Source: Ophiodon elongatus
Taxonomy: Eukaryota > Chordata > Actinopteri > Perciformes > Hexagrammidae
Direction: 5' to 3'
Assembly (NCBI GenBank): GCA_016806645.1
Contig: JACSYO010002130.1
Coordinates: 855,197 to 919,196, forward strand
DNA length: 64,000 nt
Shown: positions 11,101-24,400 of the stretch, piece by piece
Numbering within the stretch: the stretch's first letter is position 1
Layout of the letters: the number at the start of each line of letters is the position of its first letter
The notes under the pieces: model-generated
Databases searched by the model: none
The model's input: only the letters and a program-made list of their open reading frames with translations
Told to the model about the DNA's origin: nothing
Program-made: the position numbers and the translations under genes

Positions 11101-11796
11101 TTTGTTGACTTTCCCTGGCAAACACTAACTTCATCTCTCCTTTGCACAGTTGACCCCATCCCCTCCACTTCCTGCGTCCCTCTCCCTGGAGGACTCGGAG
11201 CTGCTGTCCTTCTACTCGTCTCAGAGCCTCGCTCACCTCTCCTGCCTGGCCGACGCCATCGACGTGCTCTTCAGCAGCGTGCAGGGGAACCAGCCGCCAC
11301 GCATCTTCGTAGCCAGGGGAAAGAGTCTCATTGTGACGGCACACAAATTGGTGTTTATTGGGGACACGCTCTCCCGTCTTCTCACCTCCGCCGACCTCCG
11401 GGCCAAGGTACGTCGAGAAAACCCGACGCACATTTCGTTTTCATGACATTATTGGTGCGAAGTCATGTAATTTAGCTGCTGTGTTGAGGATTAAATGCAC
11501 AAAGTGTACGTAGTCTCGTCTTAATGGACGGTAACAGTCGGTTTTAAAAGAAGTAAAAGTTGATCAAAGTTGTGTAATAATTATGTTCATATTCATCTTT
11601 CCTTACGTAGATCACAACCTCAGGGGGACGTCTCTGTCAGGCCTTGAAGTCGGTTGTCGTGGCAACAAAAGGCGCAGCACAAAACTACCCGTCAGTATCC
11701 GCCACCCAGGAGATGGTGGACCGCGTCGCTGAGCTCTCCCAGCAAGCAGCTGGCTTCTCCACTCTGCTGCAGCGCCTGGCGGAAATATCTTCATGA
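5155..11796 (+). CDS. efs: efs: embryonal Fyn-associated substrate (Cas-family adaptor), 7 coding exons
   Basis: Predicted 963-aa Cas-family scaffold that links Src/Fyn kinases to SH2-domain effectors at adhesion sites. Coding exons: 5155-5166, 5943-7262, 7483-7608, 8585-9502, 9805-9876, 11150-11407, 11611-11796; all junctions are in phase. The SH3 domain spans about residues 5-65 (ALFDN, ELAFRKGD, GWWLCSLHG, GIAPANR). A substrate region follows with 14 YxxP motifs, such as VYLSP, VYRSP, LYQTP, IYDTP, VYDVP and IYDMP. Later come a Ser-rich/helical segment, the Src-SH3 ligand RRPLPALPVP, and ERPLPPTP. A Cas-type C-terminal domain of about 150 residues starts at LEDSELLSFY and includes HKLVFIGD. 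RRPLPALPVP and the C-terminus favour EFS over BCAR1 or NEDD9, and the neighbouring genes agree. It is much longer than human EFS (561 aa), mainly in the substrate region. Confidence 0.93.
7609..8584. other. efs intron 3
   Basis: No additional exon was recognised. The sequence is unique-looking and moderately pyrimidine-rich, without obvious repeat structure. Confidence 0.5.
10780..10945 (+). mobile_element. Dispersed teleost repeat copy in efs intron 5
   Basis: Contains the segment CATCAAATCCTTACATT ... AAATGTTTGGCATTTTTGCTT followed by AATCG-rich sequence. A second copy with matching order occurs at 58615-58745 in an mmp14 intron, and sequence resembling the remainder of the family occurs near 21870-22010. 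I recall this as a common percomorph repeat. The class (SINE or DNA element) was not determined. Confidence 0.55.
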
Positions 11797-13985
11797 TATT
11801 TCACATCACTTGCTTAGAAAGACTTTGTTTACACTACACATATATTTTCTCCTTTTTGAAATGCCTTATTTGTTGTTAGACTCTTGCGTTTGAATGGGAA
11901 ATCGGAGCAAGCGTCGTCGAAACCCTGGAATAAGTGTGTGGCCTCGCTGCAGCTGTTACTAAGATGGGTTGTGAGTGTCGGTTCTGTCCTCCAAGTGTGT
12001 GTTGGCTTGCCTTTGTTTATATACTGACCTCCGTGCTTTGATGCCAGGCACACTTGTCTTTTTGAGTGTTAACTTATTGAATATTTGAAGCCCCTCCGTG
12101 GCTCTGAGTGTCCGTGCGGACTGTTTATCTTAGGAGCTTTGCTTTATTATGCTTGCCATATTTTCTTTCCCTCACATGATAGCCATTTTCCTTCCTTCCC
12201 TTTTATTTATTCAGCCATCCCCCCCTGTTCCAAAAATAGCCCAGAAGGAGGCCTGACATCCTGGTTCTGTCCTACTTTCCACTGTTAACCTCAAAGGCCT
12301 TTTGTGATTATCATTCTGAAGCTGTTGAAGCAGCATATACAGTGTTTTGGGATTAATATGGATGGAGTAAGTTGTGGAGTAGGTAGTGTGCCCGACTTCC
12401 ATTCATAAATCTGTGCAAGTATGTGTTGTGTTTGTGTTGTACCCATTTCCACTAGAAGGCAAACTGCAGTACAGCTTGTAATCCGCTCAATGCGATGACG
12501 AGAAACCTCTTGACACATGCAGGCGTGCACACCGCATGAAGAAAAAATGTAATCCTGTCTGACAGAGAGATGATGATCGAGTGTCGGTTATGATAGTTGT
12601 GGGAGGAATTACCTAATCCTGTTCTTTCCCACAGTCACATGGTAACCTGGCAGTGGATAAGAAACCTTTTCCAAGCTCACCTGTCTCCACATGTCTTGTT
12701 GTGATCTGCATGCATACCTTGCTTTGACTTTTTTTTTGTTCATTTCCCACAAGATGCTCAACCCCCGTCAGCAGTGCTTACTCACTCCTGCTTTGGTCGT
12801 TTCATGTCAAGTAGAAATGAAGGCTGGGTGTGACGAATATATAATTCATTAATAATGTAAAGCAAAGCAATGGAACACAGTTCACGCTTGTCATTAATAA
12901 TTATTTTTTATATATAAATATATCGCCCAGCCCTAGTAGAAACTGGGAAATGAAGCACAGCTTAGTTTTTGATAGAAAAGGGGGGAACTTTACGTATTTA
13001 AATCCAACAAAACACCCATTTCCTTTCCTCCAGACTACAATAATAGAATAGCATTACAGTCTGACCTCTACCATTTTTGTTTGTACAAGTTATCAGATTT
13101 CATATGTTGGTCTGTGGACAAACGACTCATGAAACATGTCTCAACACTACAAAGGTACACTACAAAGTTGGGTTATACTACTTAAAAATTCCTCTTATCG
13201 TTGGTCATATTATGTCACCTTACATTCTTTTTTTCCAGCTTAAAGTCAGTATCATCAGGGCATTGCATAATTGTCTCACTTGTGTGGCTCTGTTTAAATC
13301 ATTCTTTGAAGAATACTTCATTTTCCTGCTTTTACATCTCCTCTGCTGCAGTGCCACCGTGTGGAGGTTTGAGGTATTTCTTAATGAGTACCTGCTTGAC
13401 AAAACAAGCTCTATGCTGTATGTATGATGAGAGCATGATTGGCAAGTAACCTTTAGCAGTATATTTATTACTGTCAATTTTTATGTTCTTTGCTTTACAG
13501 TTTGCATGGCTTTAATTTGCTTAAATTTTTATATATGCACATAGTTCGCCATTGGGTGATATTACTGGGTAATTTACAAAGAACATTTTTTTCCTGAAAA
13601 ATATGCTACGTTACAGTTCAACGATGTGGCTGTTTTTTTTTCTTTTGTACAAGGAAGTTTTCTACACTATGTGAACTCATGAGTCTGTTTATCTGTGTTT
13701 GCTGAGGTATAGAAGTGAATCTTTGACTTTTCTCCTGCAGTAATACACCTCTTACATTTAACACTACATTTGATGTCTGTCTTGTATTCCTGTTCAGAAT
13801 GCACAAATACATCTTTTGTAATTAAACAACTGTGTTTGGGTTATTTTTTTTATATTATACATGCATTTTTTTTTTGTCTGCAGGATATCTCGAGACCTAT
13901 TTGCTCTACCAAAAAAAAAAATAATTGGTGCATTTTCTACTCATTATACCGTATTTCTCCGTAGACTAGTCAAATTCCGAATAAA
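11797..13985 (+). other. efs: efs 3' UTR and downstream region
   Basis: No gene was recognised in the 2.2 kb between the efs stop codon and the acin1 promoter. Candidate poly(A) signals AATAAA occur at 13980-13985 and 14023-14028, immediately before acin1. Either efs has a long 3' UTR or an earlier non-canonical signal is used. The stretch contains a miniature hAT-like element at 12811-12943. Confidence 0.5.
12811..12943. mobile_element. hAT-like MITE with 8-bp target-site duplication
   Basis: The left end AGGCTGGGTG...GAATATA and right end ATATATCGCCCAGCCCTA form an imperfect terminal inverted repeat around an AT-rich core of about 117 bp. The flanks are GTAGAAAT (12811-12818) and GTAGAAAC (12936-12943), an 8-bp duplication with one mismatch, as expected for hAT insertion. 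It has no coding capacity. Confidence 0.75.
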
Positions 13986-14039
13986 AACATTTTAAATGAG
14001 ATAAACTCGTCTTAAAAAGTAAAATAAATGCCCCAGTTT

Positions 14040-14160
14040 TGCATATTTCAACTGTCGACTGACTCGGGGAAACCGAGCCTTTCCGGAAACTGCCGAGCGG
14101 TGACGCCGAGCAGCAGCCGGAGCGACGCTAGTTGGAGTTTAGACAAGCGGAGGGAGGAAA
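14040..14160 (+). promoter_or_regulatory. acin1: acin1 upstream (long-isoform) promoter and 5' UTR
   Basis: A short CpG-rich segment immediately precedes the acin1 ATG. The start codon lies in AAAATGGCGGA, a YY1-type element often found at the start of housekeeping genes. It begins directly after the candidate efs poly(A) signals, so the two genes are tightly packed. Confidence 0.6.
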
Positions 14161-17100
14161 ATGGCGGACGAAGATATTACGCTTGATGGGAAACCTCTAC
14201 AATCGCTGCGAGTGGCGGATTTAAAAGCCGCCCTGGAGCAAAGAAACCTCCCGAAGAGCGGGCAGAAGAACACGCTCCTCAAGCGGCTGAAAGGGGTGAG
14301 TTTTCCGGCCGCCTGTCGAGTCTGGCTAAGTTCAGCGGGGAGGCGAGAGACGGCGGGGGTTCACGGTAGAGGCCGTAACGGTGTGTGGGCTCGGGAGCGG
14401 GAATACATGAACCGCCTGGCACGCGTTATTACGCGTCCGCGACGCTCTCCGCTCTCGGTTACGCGGAGCTGGCGGGTGACGGACAAACCGTCCCGCCGAC
14501 CGAGTTGTGGATTAATCGGTAACTACACTCCGTGCACCGTGTTGCACACAGTTGAACTGTGCACCTGTCAAGTCGAGGCCTAAGCCGAGTGCACACGGTG
14601 TACAGTACACGGACGTGCCCGCGCTCGGTTTGTGAGTGTACCGGGGGCGCGCCTCGCCATGTAAACACAATTTTACGAGCTTCCCCTTACGAGTATTTTA
14701 CTCGATTTTTAAGTTGTTTGTTGTTGTTGTTTTGCTCAAGACACCCAGCCGGTAAGCCCCGCGGGTTTCAGGGCCATAGCTTGGATTTCAGAAATACTGT
14801 GGTCATGAGTCTCAAAAGTCCCCCCTCCCCCAGAGAGATGTGGCACCGACAGACATCTCAAATAAAGTCTAAACCTTTCTTTTAGATTTTTTTAAACGTT
14901 TTATTTTCTTAATTAACTGTTCTCTCGTCGTGTTTTGAGTTTTTATTTCCCAAAATTGAGGCGTAAGTGTTGTTTCAGGAATTAAGTTTTGGTGAGAAAA
15001 TAAATACTTGTTGAATTATTTATTTAATTATTTATTTTTATGGACTAAAAGTAGTCGAAAACAATATATAATTTGCAATATTGTTTTTCTAAAATATATT
15101 GTTAATATTATAGCCAACATGGGGAGAGATAGGGCAACTGTCTCTTGTTGTAATTTATATGGAAAGTAATTTTTTTTTTATAGCAAAAACATAGTATTTT
15201 CTGATGAAATTATATTTAGTTTACCATAAAGTCACTGGAGTACCAGGAACATATTTTAAGTTTCTGTAGATACCAGTGATTTGCATACATTCAAAACACA
15301 TCCCTGGGTTGGGCCAGGGTACAGATGAACCAAGCCTTCAAAAGTGTGTAAACGAGGCTGCACTGGGGCCACCATAGGGTCGTAGTTACGCATTTTTACT
15401 GGGTTTGTTCATTTTTTTTGTCATTTCTGGATCAGAGCGTAAATTACTGATGGTCTCATTCTTATCAATAATGATGAAAAAATTTAATTGCATCCATTTT
15501 TTTTTATATCAAGTGTCCCATTACAAATAAAACATAGATCTACAATGTTTTTCAAATTGTCAGTGCCATTGCAAAACATTTTCACAACAAAGAGAAAAAG
15601 TTGAGAAATGTATCTCTGAAGGTTAATCCTTTTGCGTTTGTGGGCATATTTAGTATTAATATAATAAATGATCTGGTTTTAATTGTTGTCAAATGTTTTC
15701 ATGCACTATCAATGGTGACATATTTTAAAACTCACCAGCTCAAGAAAACTTAGATTTTTACCGAATCAAGTGCTCAGACAAATTACAAAGATATTTTAGC
15801 TCTCAAATCATTTATCACAAGTTTTGCAATAGAATCAGAAACTGAAGTGGCCAACAAAATGAAATTTAAGCAGCTGGCCTGCATTTATTTTAATATTTTG
15901 TATTACTTATGATGCAGTATTTTACAGTTAAATAATACCCCTCCTTATTCCTTGCAGGCTCTGATGCTGGAAAATCTTCAGAAGTCATCCTCCTCTCACA
16001 GTGGGCTGCAGCCCAACTCACAGGTAAGAATAGATTTTAATATTTCATTTAAATGTGTGTGGGCCTTTTAAGCTCTATAAAAAAACATTATTGTGTTGAT
16101 GTATTTTATTGGCGTGAGATCCAACCCATAGCATATTCCCTACAAAGACAAACAGTTCTTAATAAATACTTGTTTGAAGGTCAAATGTGCTGTTTCATTT
16201 TCATTTTAATTCAATTTTAATACATTTTTGTATTAGTTTTACTAGCAATACTATCATAAATGTCAGGACTGGAGAAATACTTTCACACTTACATGCACAA
16301 AGTCACTGCTCTTTGGCTCTGTGCATTTTACATTGCAGAGGTTTTAATAAAGTGCCGTTTTTTGTGTACCTTCTTGTGTTGTAGATTGGTGAGGAGATGA
16401 GCCAGAATAGCTTCATAAAACAGTACTTGGCCAAGCAGCAGGAGCTCCTTCGCCAGAGACTGGAGAGAGAGGCCCAACAAGAGGAGGAGGCAGAAGGTAA
16501 TACATAAACACACACAATCACCAATCAGACTATAAACCTGGTCTCTGCCACGTGAACGATGGTCCTTTAGCTTAAAGACACTGGGCAATCTCTTTCTCTT
16601 TCAGCATCTGCACTAACCCAGTTTCATGTATGTTTCTATGAACATGCAAAACACACAACACAAAGCTGGATGAATCATGGATTATTAACCTGATTCATTT
16701 ATAGGTTGTCCTTGTGGACGTGTGCTATTAATCCTCACATTGTTGCTGACATCTAACTCCTTCTTTGTGTCCCTTCCTGACAGAAAGCCCAGCCGTGGTG
16801 GAGGAGGATGAAGACCACTCGGAGGACAATGACTGCTCTTCCTATGTCTCTGACAAGGTCAGTAACCTCCACACACTGAATAGTCAATGAGGAAAACTAA
16901 GGAGTTATCCCTTCGAGCAAGACACACTAAGATGCTTCACATCGATTAGATGATGTCGTGTAAATCTTATTTTTCAGTCCCTTCAATATTCTGCTTGTGA
17001 CGCAAAATCCAAGGTGGTGCTTTTTACGTGACACGACATGTTTCCAACACTTGTGTGTTTTGAATTTTGTTCCTATGGTCGACCAATTTTCCTTTCTTGT

Positions 17101-20100
17101 GAATGTCCAAAAACATGTGATTGAATGTATAGAACAAATGTAGGCATCTAGTCTTCTCTCAGACTGACTCCATTATTTTTGCCCAGAAGCATCACACCAT
17201 ACCCCCCAAGCCCTCAATGACCAGGGCAGAGGAGAAAGGAGGAGGAGAGTCAGTGATGGGTCATGTGATGATGGCATGCGGCCCTGACGTTGGCCCCGGT
17301 CCTACCCTCCACCCCCAGGAGTCCGTTGAGGCTCCAGGAGTAAGGATGCAGCGAGCCACCTTTCATCAAGGACATAAGGAGCCACCAGCTCCATCTCCTC
17401 CCCGCGCGGTAGCCTCACTGTCAGTGCGCGTCCTGGGGCAGCCGGACCGCCAGGGGCTGCCCCCTGCCGTACCCCGAGCCCAGGAGAAGGAGGGCACCGC
17501 ACCGAGTGAACCCGGATCAGCTCATCCCGTGCTCCACCTTAGCCGATCTGCCGGCGTCTCAGCGGGAGGTCAGGTCCATGAGGACAGTGATGACGATGAC
17601 GACGGTGATGACGAGAGTGAGGATGACGAGGATTGGGGGCCTGGTCCTGGCGGTGCGCGAAAGGGCAACCGAGTACCTCCTCAGCCGCAGCAGATGCCTC
17701 CAAGCGCCCCTTCAACAGTTGCGAGATCCAAACGCAAGCTTCAGCCTCCGCAGCACATCCCACCTCCACAGGTACACCACACACCAATGCAACTGCGCCA
17801 CCCCACTCCTCCTCCCTCTCCACCTCCTGACTTGTTTCCCCTACCTGACACTCCCAAACAGAGCCCACCAGACACAGACGACCAGGAGGGAGAAGCCCCC
17901 GAGGCTTCAGGTGGTCCAAGGGTGCCGCCCTTCCCACCTTCCACCATGCAGAGGCAAGACTCTGACTCAAGCTCTCGTTCCAGCAGTCCTGAGCCCCCTA
18001 TAAAGCGCAGGCCAGGGCCCCTTTCTCTGCTGGTACACAAGATGGAGTCAGAGGGGGCTTTCCGTGCAGCAGAGGCCGCCTCTGCTGTGGATATGTCTGG
18101 AGAAGCCGCACACTCCACTGCTGCGTCTGCCAGTTCCAGTGAATCTTCACTGCAAAGATTGGAGAGAAAGAGGCTCCTAGAGAATAGGGAAGTGGAGGAA
18201 GAAAGGCGTCTGAAGGAGGAGAAAGAGAGAGAACAACACCAGAAGCAAGAGAGAGAAAGAAAGAAGATCCAAGAACAGGAGAGAGAGAAGAAACGCTTGG
18301 AAGAAGAGAAGGAAAAGGAGAGGAAACGGCTGGAGGAGGAGGAGGAGGAGGAGAAACAGCGGCAGAAAGAGGAGCGAGAAAAAGAGAGAAACCGCCTGCA
18401 AGAGGAAAAAGAGAGGAAACGCCTGCAAGAGGAAAAAGAGAGGAAACGCCAACAAGAGGAAAAAGAGAGGAAACGCCAACAAGAGGAAAAAGAGAGAAAA
18501 CGCCAACAAGAGGAAAAAGAAAAAGAGAGAAAACACCAGGATGAGGAGAAGAGAAGAGAGGAGGAACTGCAAAAGGAGAAGGAGAAGAGACAGGAGACAG
18601 CCAACAAAGGGAGGGTGGTTGTGACTGAGGCCCAAGACTCAGGTTCCTCATCAGATTCTGACTCCAAATCAGACTCCTCTTCACACTCGTCACAATCCTC
18701 CTCTTCTTCCGCCGATGATAAAATCATCCCTGTCAGAAAGCTGAAGGTCAGTGATCAAACAGATGTGGGTGTCTGTCATTCACTGCAGCATTGATAGAGA
18801 TGTTTGACCTGTTGTGTGTACTGCTATTTGTTTTTGACTAATTTATAAACATTATTTCACAGAAGGCAGAGGATGACGCAGAGGTTGAGAAAACCCCGAA
18901 CCTGAAAGGGGCGGAGAAACGATGCCTTTCAAAAAGGTCAGTAACTATCATTAAAATACAGTTTACCTCATTAACTAGTTGACTTAGGTATTCAGATCAT
19001 ATTTTGCTGGAGTTACACCAGCAAAAATAAACTATCTTTTATTAATTTGCATCCTACATGCAGCATCACAGGGGCATAGATGTCTTAAGTGGCTCCCTGT
19101 AATATTTATCAACAATGATGTGTGTGTGTGTGTGTGTTTTTTTTAATAAATTGAGCTATTCTCTCTCTTCTTTCTCGATATCTAAACTTCTTAGAAGTGG
19201 CTTATAGAAGTTTATACATTAAATGCGGTGATAAGATCATAAAAGGAGCACTGGAAATACGTAGTCAATGTGAACTAAATGACTGTATTATTTGGATATC
19301 CAGAATGACGATTACATGTTCTAGCTATGTGGTCATGCTTAAATTAATTTTGGCCCTCGGAGGAAAAAGCAAAAGCTATTTGTATTTTAAATAAAGTAAG
19401 TTAAGTTAAATGAGCACAGGGTTTTTGTGTTACTAGATGGAGGCTGTGGTTTAATCACATGTATGCAGTATTTAGTACAGAAAGATCCATGTCTGCACTG
19501 AAGTTAGGGGATGCACATTATGTTTATAAGCTCTTATGTAGTAGTTTACAATTGTACATAATTTGTCAGCATATAAAGGCATTATATAACGCTGTTCCGG
19601 TTTAAAAAATAACAGTACGCCTCTCAGATCTCCTAAACATGAATCCGTGTGTATTTCTGGTCAGGCGTTCACTGCGGCAGCCCCACGCGCGGCGTGGCTG
19701 CTGCTCTTCTCTTGAGAAAAGAGGGTCCTCTTTTTCCTCGCCTTCGCCTCATTGCATTGTCCCGGTTTGTCTTTTTCGTGTAATTTCCCCTCGCGGCTGG
19801 CTGTAGAGCTCGTGTTTTCATGCGGCGCGGTCCCCCTCCGCTTAAATAACAGTTTTTATAGACGATATCTCGGGATGCGACACGTTTGAGCGGCTCGCTT
19901 AGCTTTTATTTTGGAAATCTTTGACCGGAAGATATTTTTCTCCCCTCCCTGGTCGACTTGACACTGGTCTCGCTAGCCAACATGGCCGACATGCATGCAT
20001 TGCATCCCTGATACCGACGCAGTGCACGGCTAATCAGCAGTAGAAACGACCACCACCGGATCCTTTTCTTTTACCTCGCGTGCCCGCTTTCAACCGACGC

Positions 20101-21434
20101 CCGACCGGAGCAATCGTCGGCGGCGGAGCGTCACGTCTGATCCCCGGGGGTTCCCTCGCGAGGCCGGTTATAATGCTGTCCGAAGGCAACAAAAACGGGT
20201 AAGAGCGAGCTAGAGGGCGACTCAAGGCTTTAGTTGGCTGCTCGTACTGAAGCATCAGAAATCAACGCGTCCACGACCGGTCTCCCCCGGTCGTGTCCCA
20301 CCGGGGGGAACCGGCTCCACATCGCGATGCTGGTGAGCCGACAGCTCCTTCCTGCCTGTTAAATATCATGTCATCAGTTCACATTGGCCTGGTTTGTGAG
20401 CGTGCTCGCCCATGTGAGGAGGACCGGGGGTGGGACCGTGGGTGAGGGTCTTTTGTTGAGTGAAGGAGCAGGGAAGATTTTTTTTTTTCTTTCTTTCTTT
20501 TTTTTTTTTTTTAGGGGGGGAAGGGGGTCTCCCTTCTGTGATCTGTGCCTGAAATAGCTTCACATTGGAGGAGCACATTGATTAATAAATAATGGACTCA
20601 GATTTCATGGTGTGCTGAGGAGAGAGTCATGCGGACTGTGATTTCTCCCCTACTCTGTCATTCCTCTTGACCTCAACATTTATTTTGTGATGCCAGGTAG
20701 ACGAGCTATAAAGAGGAAATCCATTTTATTATTTAATAACGACATCCTCATTTTGTTGTCCCGTTACGGCTAATTTATGGCCACGCTGTACGTGCAGCTT
20801 GTTGTCTACGCCACAGAAGATTATGTTTTTTTTTTATTTCAGGGTTTGTGTGGCTGTAGCTGTTAATGATCTCACTGTTGTCAAGGGAGATCATTAAAGC
20901 AGACATCTGTTAGCTGTACAGTGAGTGTGAATGGACCCTTATGGTGTGATATGATTCTCCCAGCTGGCACCAGCACTCGCGCTCTCGTCCCTTGAGAGCT
21001 CACTATGTGTCCGATTTGATCGTTGACAATGTGATGGTCCAATTTATGAGTCCAGATTTGAGTAATTCTGTTGAGCTACCATGAATGAGGATACGTGCCT
21101 CGGGTCCTACCACACTTATAGTCACTTCTTTTAAGGCAGTTTTAAAAAGGCGATGCATTTATTTTGTGATGCATTGTGATACTATTCCCCCAGATTCAAG
21201 CTGTACTTTAATGTGGTTCCTCATTCCCGCATAGTCGTATGAATACAAAGCTGTTTGACCTGAAGGGCTTTACGGGTGTTATTTGAAAGAAAAAAGCCTG
21301 CATACTCATTCTTTCTTTTGGTATCATTACATCACCTCGGCCTGGTCTTTCCTGATCCTGGGGGATTGTATTTCTAGTAGACATCTGTCTCTCTTTATAT
21401 GCTGCCCAGGTGTGTATCTGGCCTTAGCTAAGAG

Positions 21435-21480
<46 letters not shown>

Positions 21481-24400
21481 ATCCACACCTAGGGTAACTG
21501 AGGAGAGCCATTGTGGCTTGGAGGAGGGGAAACTGCTGTCGTCCTGCCTGCACTCATTGACTAATATCCAGAGGAGGAGACCGAACACTCTGAGTAGATT
21601 TCTAGATTTCACTGGTACATAGACCGACATTACAGGCCCTCCTCTTAAAGAGACTTCGTGGCCATGTTGCCTGTTAAGGAGAAAGAGAAAAGCTGAGGTT
21701 TGGTTGTTTGAGTCTTGTTACAGGTTTTTTAATTGAAATCCAAAGGAAACTGTGAATCACCTGGTTATAGAAGGGACTTTGATGAAGGTGACGCAGTGGT
21801 TGAATCAGAGAGATTATTCTGAGGGTCAAATTGAGTGATCTACCGCCTTCATCTTGGAGGTCACCCGACTAATGGCTAAACGATTGGTGGATTAATCAGT
21901 TTGAGGCTCGGGGAGATTGTGATGTGCACATTTCACGGTTTTGTAGATCAAACATTTTAAATATTAGCTAAATAAAGAAAATAATCAGGAGATTAAAAAC
22001 TGAAAGACAATGGTCATCTCACAGGCACCCTGAAAATGACTGTAATGCGGTTTTTAATTCATGAATTTCTGCCATGACCGATGAAAAGATTTAAGTCAAA
22101 ACATGCTGCAGAGATTGGCACCTGCAACTCACTATCAAACATTTATTTGTTTGATGCTTTTCAGAGTCTTTTTTGATGTATTATTTACTTCCTTAATCCT
22201 GTGAAAGGCTAATAACTATGAAGTGCAAGGCACAGCATCATGTAGCGAATCAACCCGTGGAGAATGTGCAGTGTGATGGAGGGAAGGATGCTGGGAGATG
22301 TGATTCTCCCACCTACAGGGTGCCTCGGCAGTAGGGGAGGTTGAGGGGGTAGCTAAAAATATAATGATGACATCTGCTTGGTTTCGCTCTGTCTTAGATA
22401 ACAGCGATAAAATCAAACGATGTGAAGAAGCTTTTGGCTGCGTGAGGTCTGACTCATTGGTAACTCTACAAAGTGGTTCTTTTTATTGGCCGAGTTTTTT
22501 TTCAATACCGATCCAGCGTGGATCAGATGAAGACCACACATGGAATCAGCTGTCTTGGACTACGAGTTTGTTTGAGGAGTGTTTGTGACCCTGGGTGTCA
22601 GTTAGCTGGGTTATTCATAGCAGGAGTGACCCAGATCACTGGCCCCAGCACCCTTCCTCTGACACGTCCTGGTGTTTCCCCCTGTCTTGTCCTACGCATC
22701 ATTTTGTCTGCTCTCACACAAACCCACATACTGGGTTAGTGCTGAGCTGCAATGTCCCCGAAGCTCCAGGTGATGTCATCAAAAACTACCTGTTTTGTCT
22801 GGGCAACACTTTAAAATAAAAAAATATTCAATTTAGTATTTCATAAACCAAAGAAAAGCATTAAAACCTCACGATCGACCCTTCGCTAAGCCCTGCACCC
22901 GCTTGTACGCCGTCACGCTGTCAGAGCTACCGAACCCTCCGGGTAACAAATATCACTATGAAGAAATGTTTAACCAGGACAGATTCATCTCTCAGGATCA
23001 ACATCAAAAACTTTTATAAATTACAACCTAGGCCAAAAGATCCAAACTAAAGAATCAACAAAAGTCATGATGCTGGTTTTCTGTCAACACAACAGTCACA
23101 CCCACTCCGAGGATGCGGCTAAGCCTAATTATTATAATAGTGTATAATTGCAGTTATTATCGATTTACTTTTACAAATAAGAGGCTTTGATATGTTTAAA
23201 TGATGCATCACCTAATCTTAGGAAACAATTGTTTGATTCATTAAAGACATAACTTTACCACAACGTAACTCTATTAGCGAAAGCCACACAAGCAGTCAAA
23301 GATAACAAGCTTATTACCGACTGAGGATTGGTAAGATCAGACGCTCTGACCCTGAGCTCACCGACAGTATTACAGTCAAAGCTTACTTTCTCCCACCGGC
23401 TCACCCCAAACGTCTCTTCCTCCTGCAGGGAGGTGTCGGAGCCCAGCGCAGCAGCAGTGACGGAGGCGGAACCGGACTCGGAGAGCTCCAATGCCCAGCA
23501 GCCGCCCTCCGGGGCTGAGCCAGAGAACAGCGAGGGTCGCCTGGAGGAGGTAAGGTCACTGAGGGTTGGGGTGCCTGGGTCTTCGCTCTGTCTCCTACTA
23601 ACCTGCATCCTCATTCATATTAAAGCATGTGTAGTCGACGGCACAAGTTAGGAGGGGAACTTAAAACCAACACAACCCCGAGGTTTTTAAAACGGTTCCT
23701 TTCTTTGGCTCCTGTGGGGATTTTATCCTCTCGATTCTGGCTCTCTACACGTTCTGTATCCTTTGTAAACGGTCATCACATTAATAAATTGGAGGTTTCT
23801 ACAAACGCTCATCGGTGAACAAACAGGGGTTGAGTTGGAGTTGGGTCTTGGGGCTAAATAGAAATTAACTAATCCACTCCATTAATGCGACTAATAACTT
23901 AGATGATCTCTCACACACTTGCCTCGTCTGTCTGCTACCTGCAGAGGGACGTTAAGTGTTGATGCTGCTGGGATGCAAGTAGTGATGGCAATAGTGTGTT
24001 AAGTTAGACAGTCATGCTGCAGAAAGTGCATGCTTCTCACTGTGTGTGTGTGTGTGTGTGTGTGCGTGTGCGTGTGTGGGGCGGGGGAGGAAGTGAGAAA
24101 AAAAAACGTATTAAACTTGAGCGCCCTGACACATCAAGCCGATTATCGAACGTTGTTTAGCTTCTGCGTTGACCCGTGGCCTTTGATTTCATGATTTATC
24201 CGCCAATGTTGGCAGTACTCTGCTCTGATCAACATTTCAAAAGCTTGAGAACTTTGCGTCGGTGACAGGTGACGTCAGTTAGAAGGAGCTCCTCGACGGG
24301 TTATTCAGCTTAGCGATGCCACTGCTTTTAGTCCAATTTCCCTTTTTTAAGTTCTTGCAACTTTTTATCAGACATATTCTCCATTTTCCAAACTAATGGG

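Noticed and set aside
13077..13964. Several short frames in the efs 3' region
   Set aside because: Short, AT-rich, hydrophobic by composition, with no splice or homology support; treated as 3' UTR or intergenic.
17741..18727. Long open frame of 328 codons on the minus strand (and two other antisense frames at 17998-18693 and 18177-18635)
   Set aside because: It is the antisense shadow of acin1 exon 5. GAG/AAG-rich coding DNA gives Ser/Phe/Leu-rich frames without stops. There is no start context, domain or splice support.
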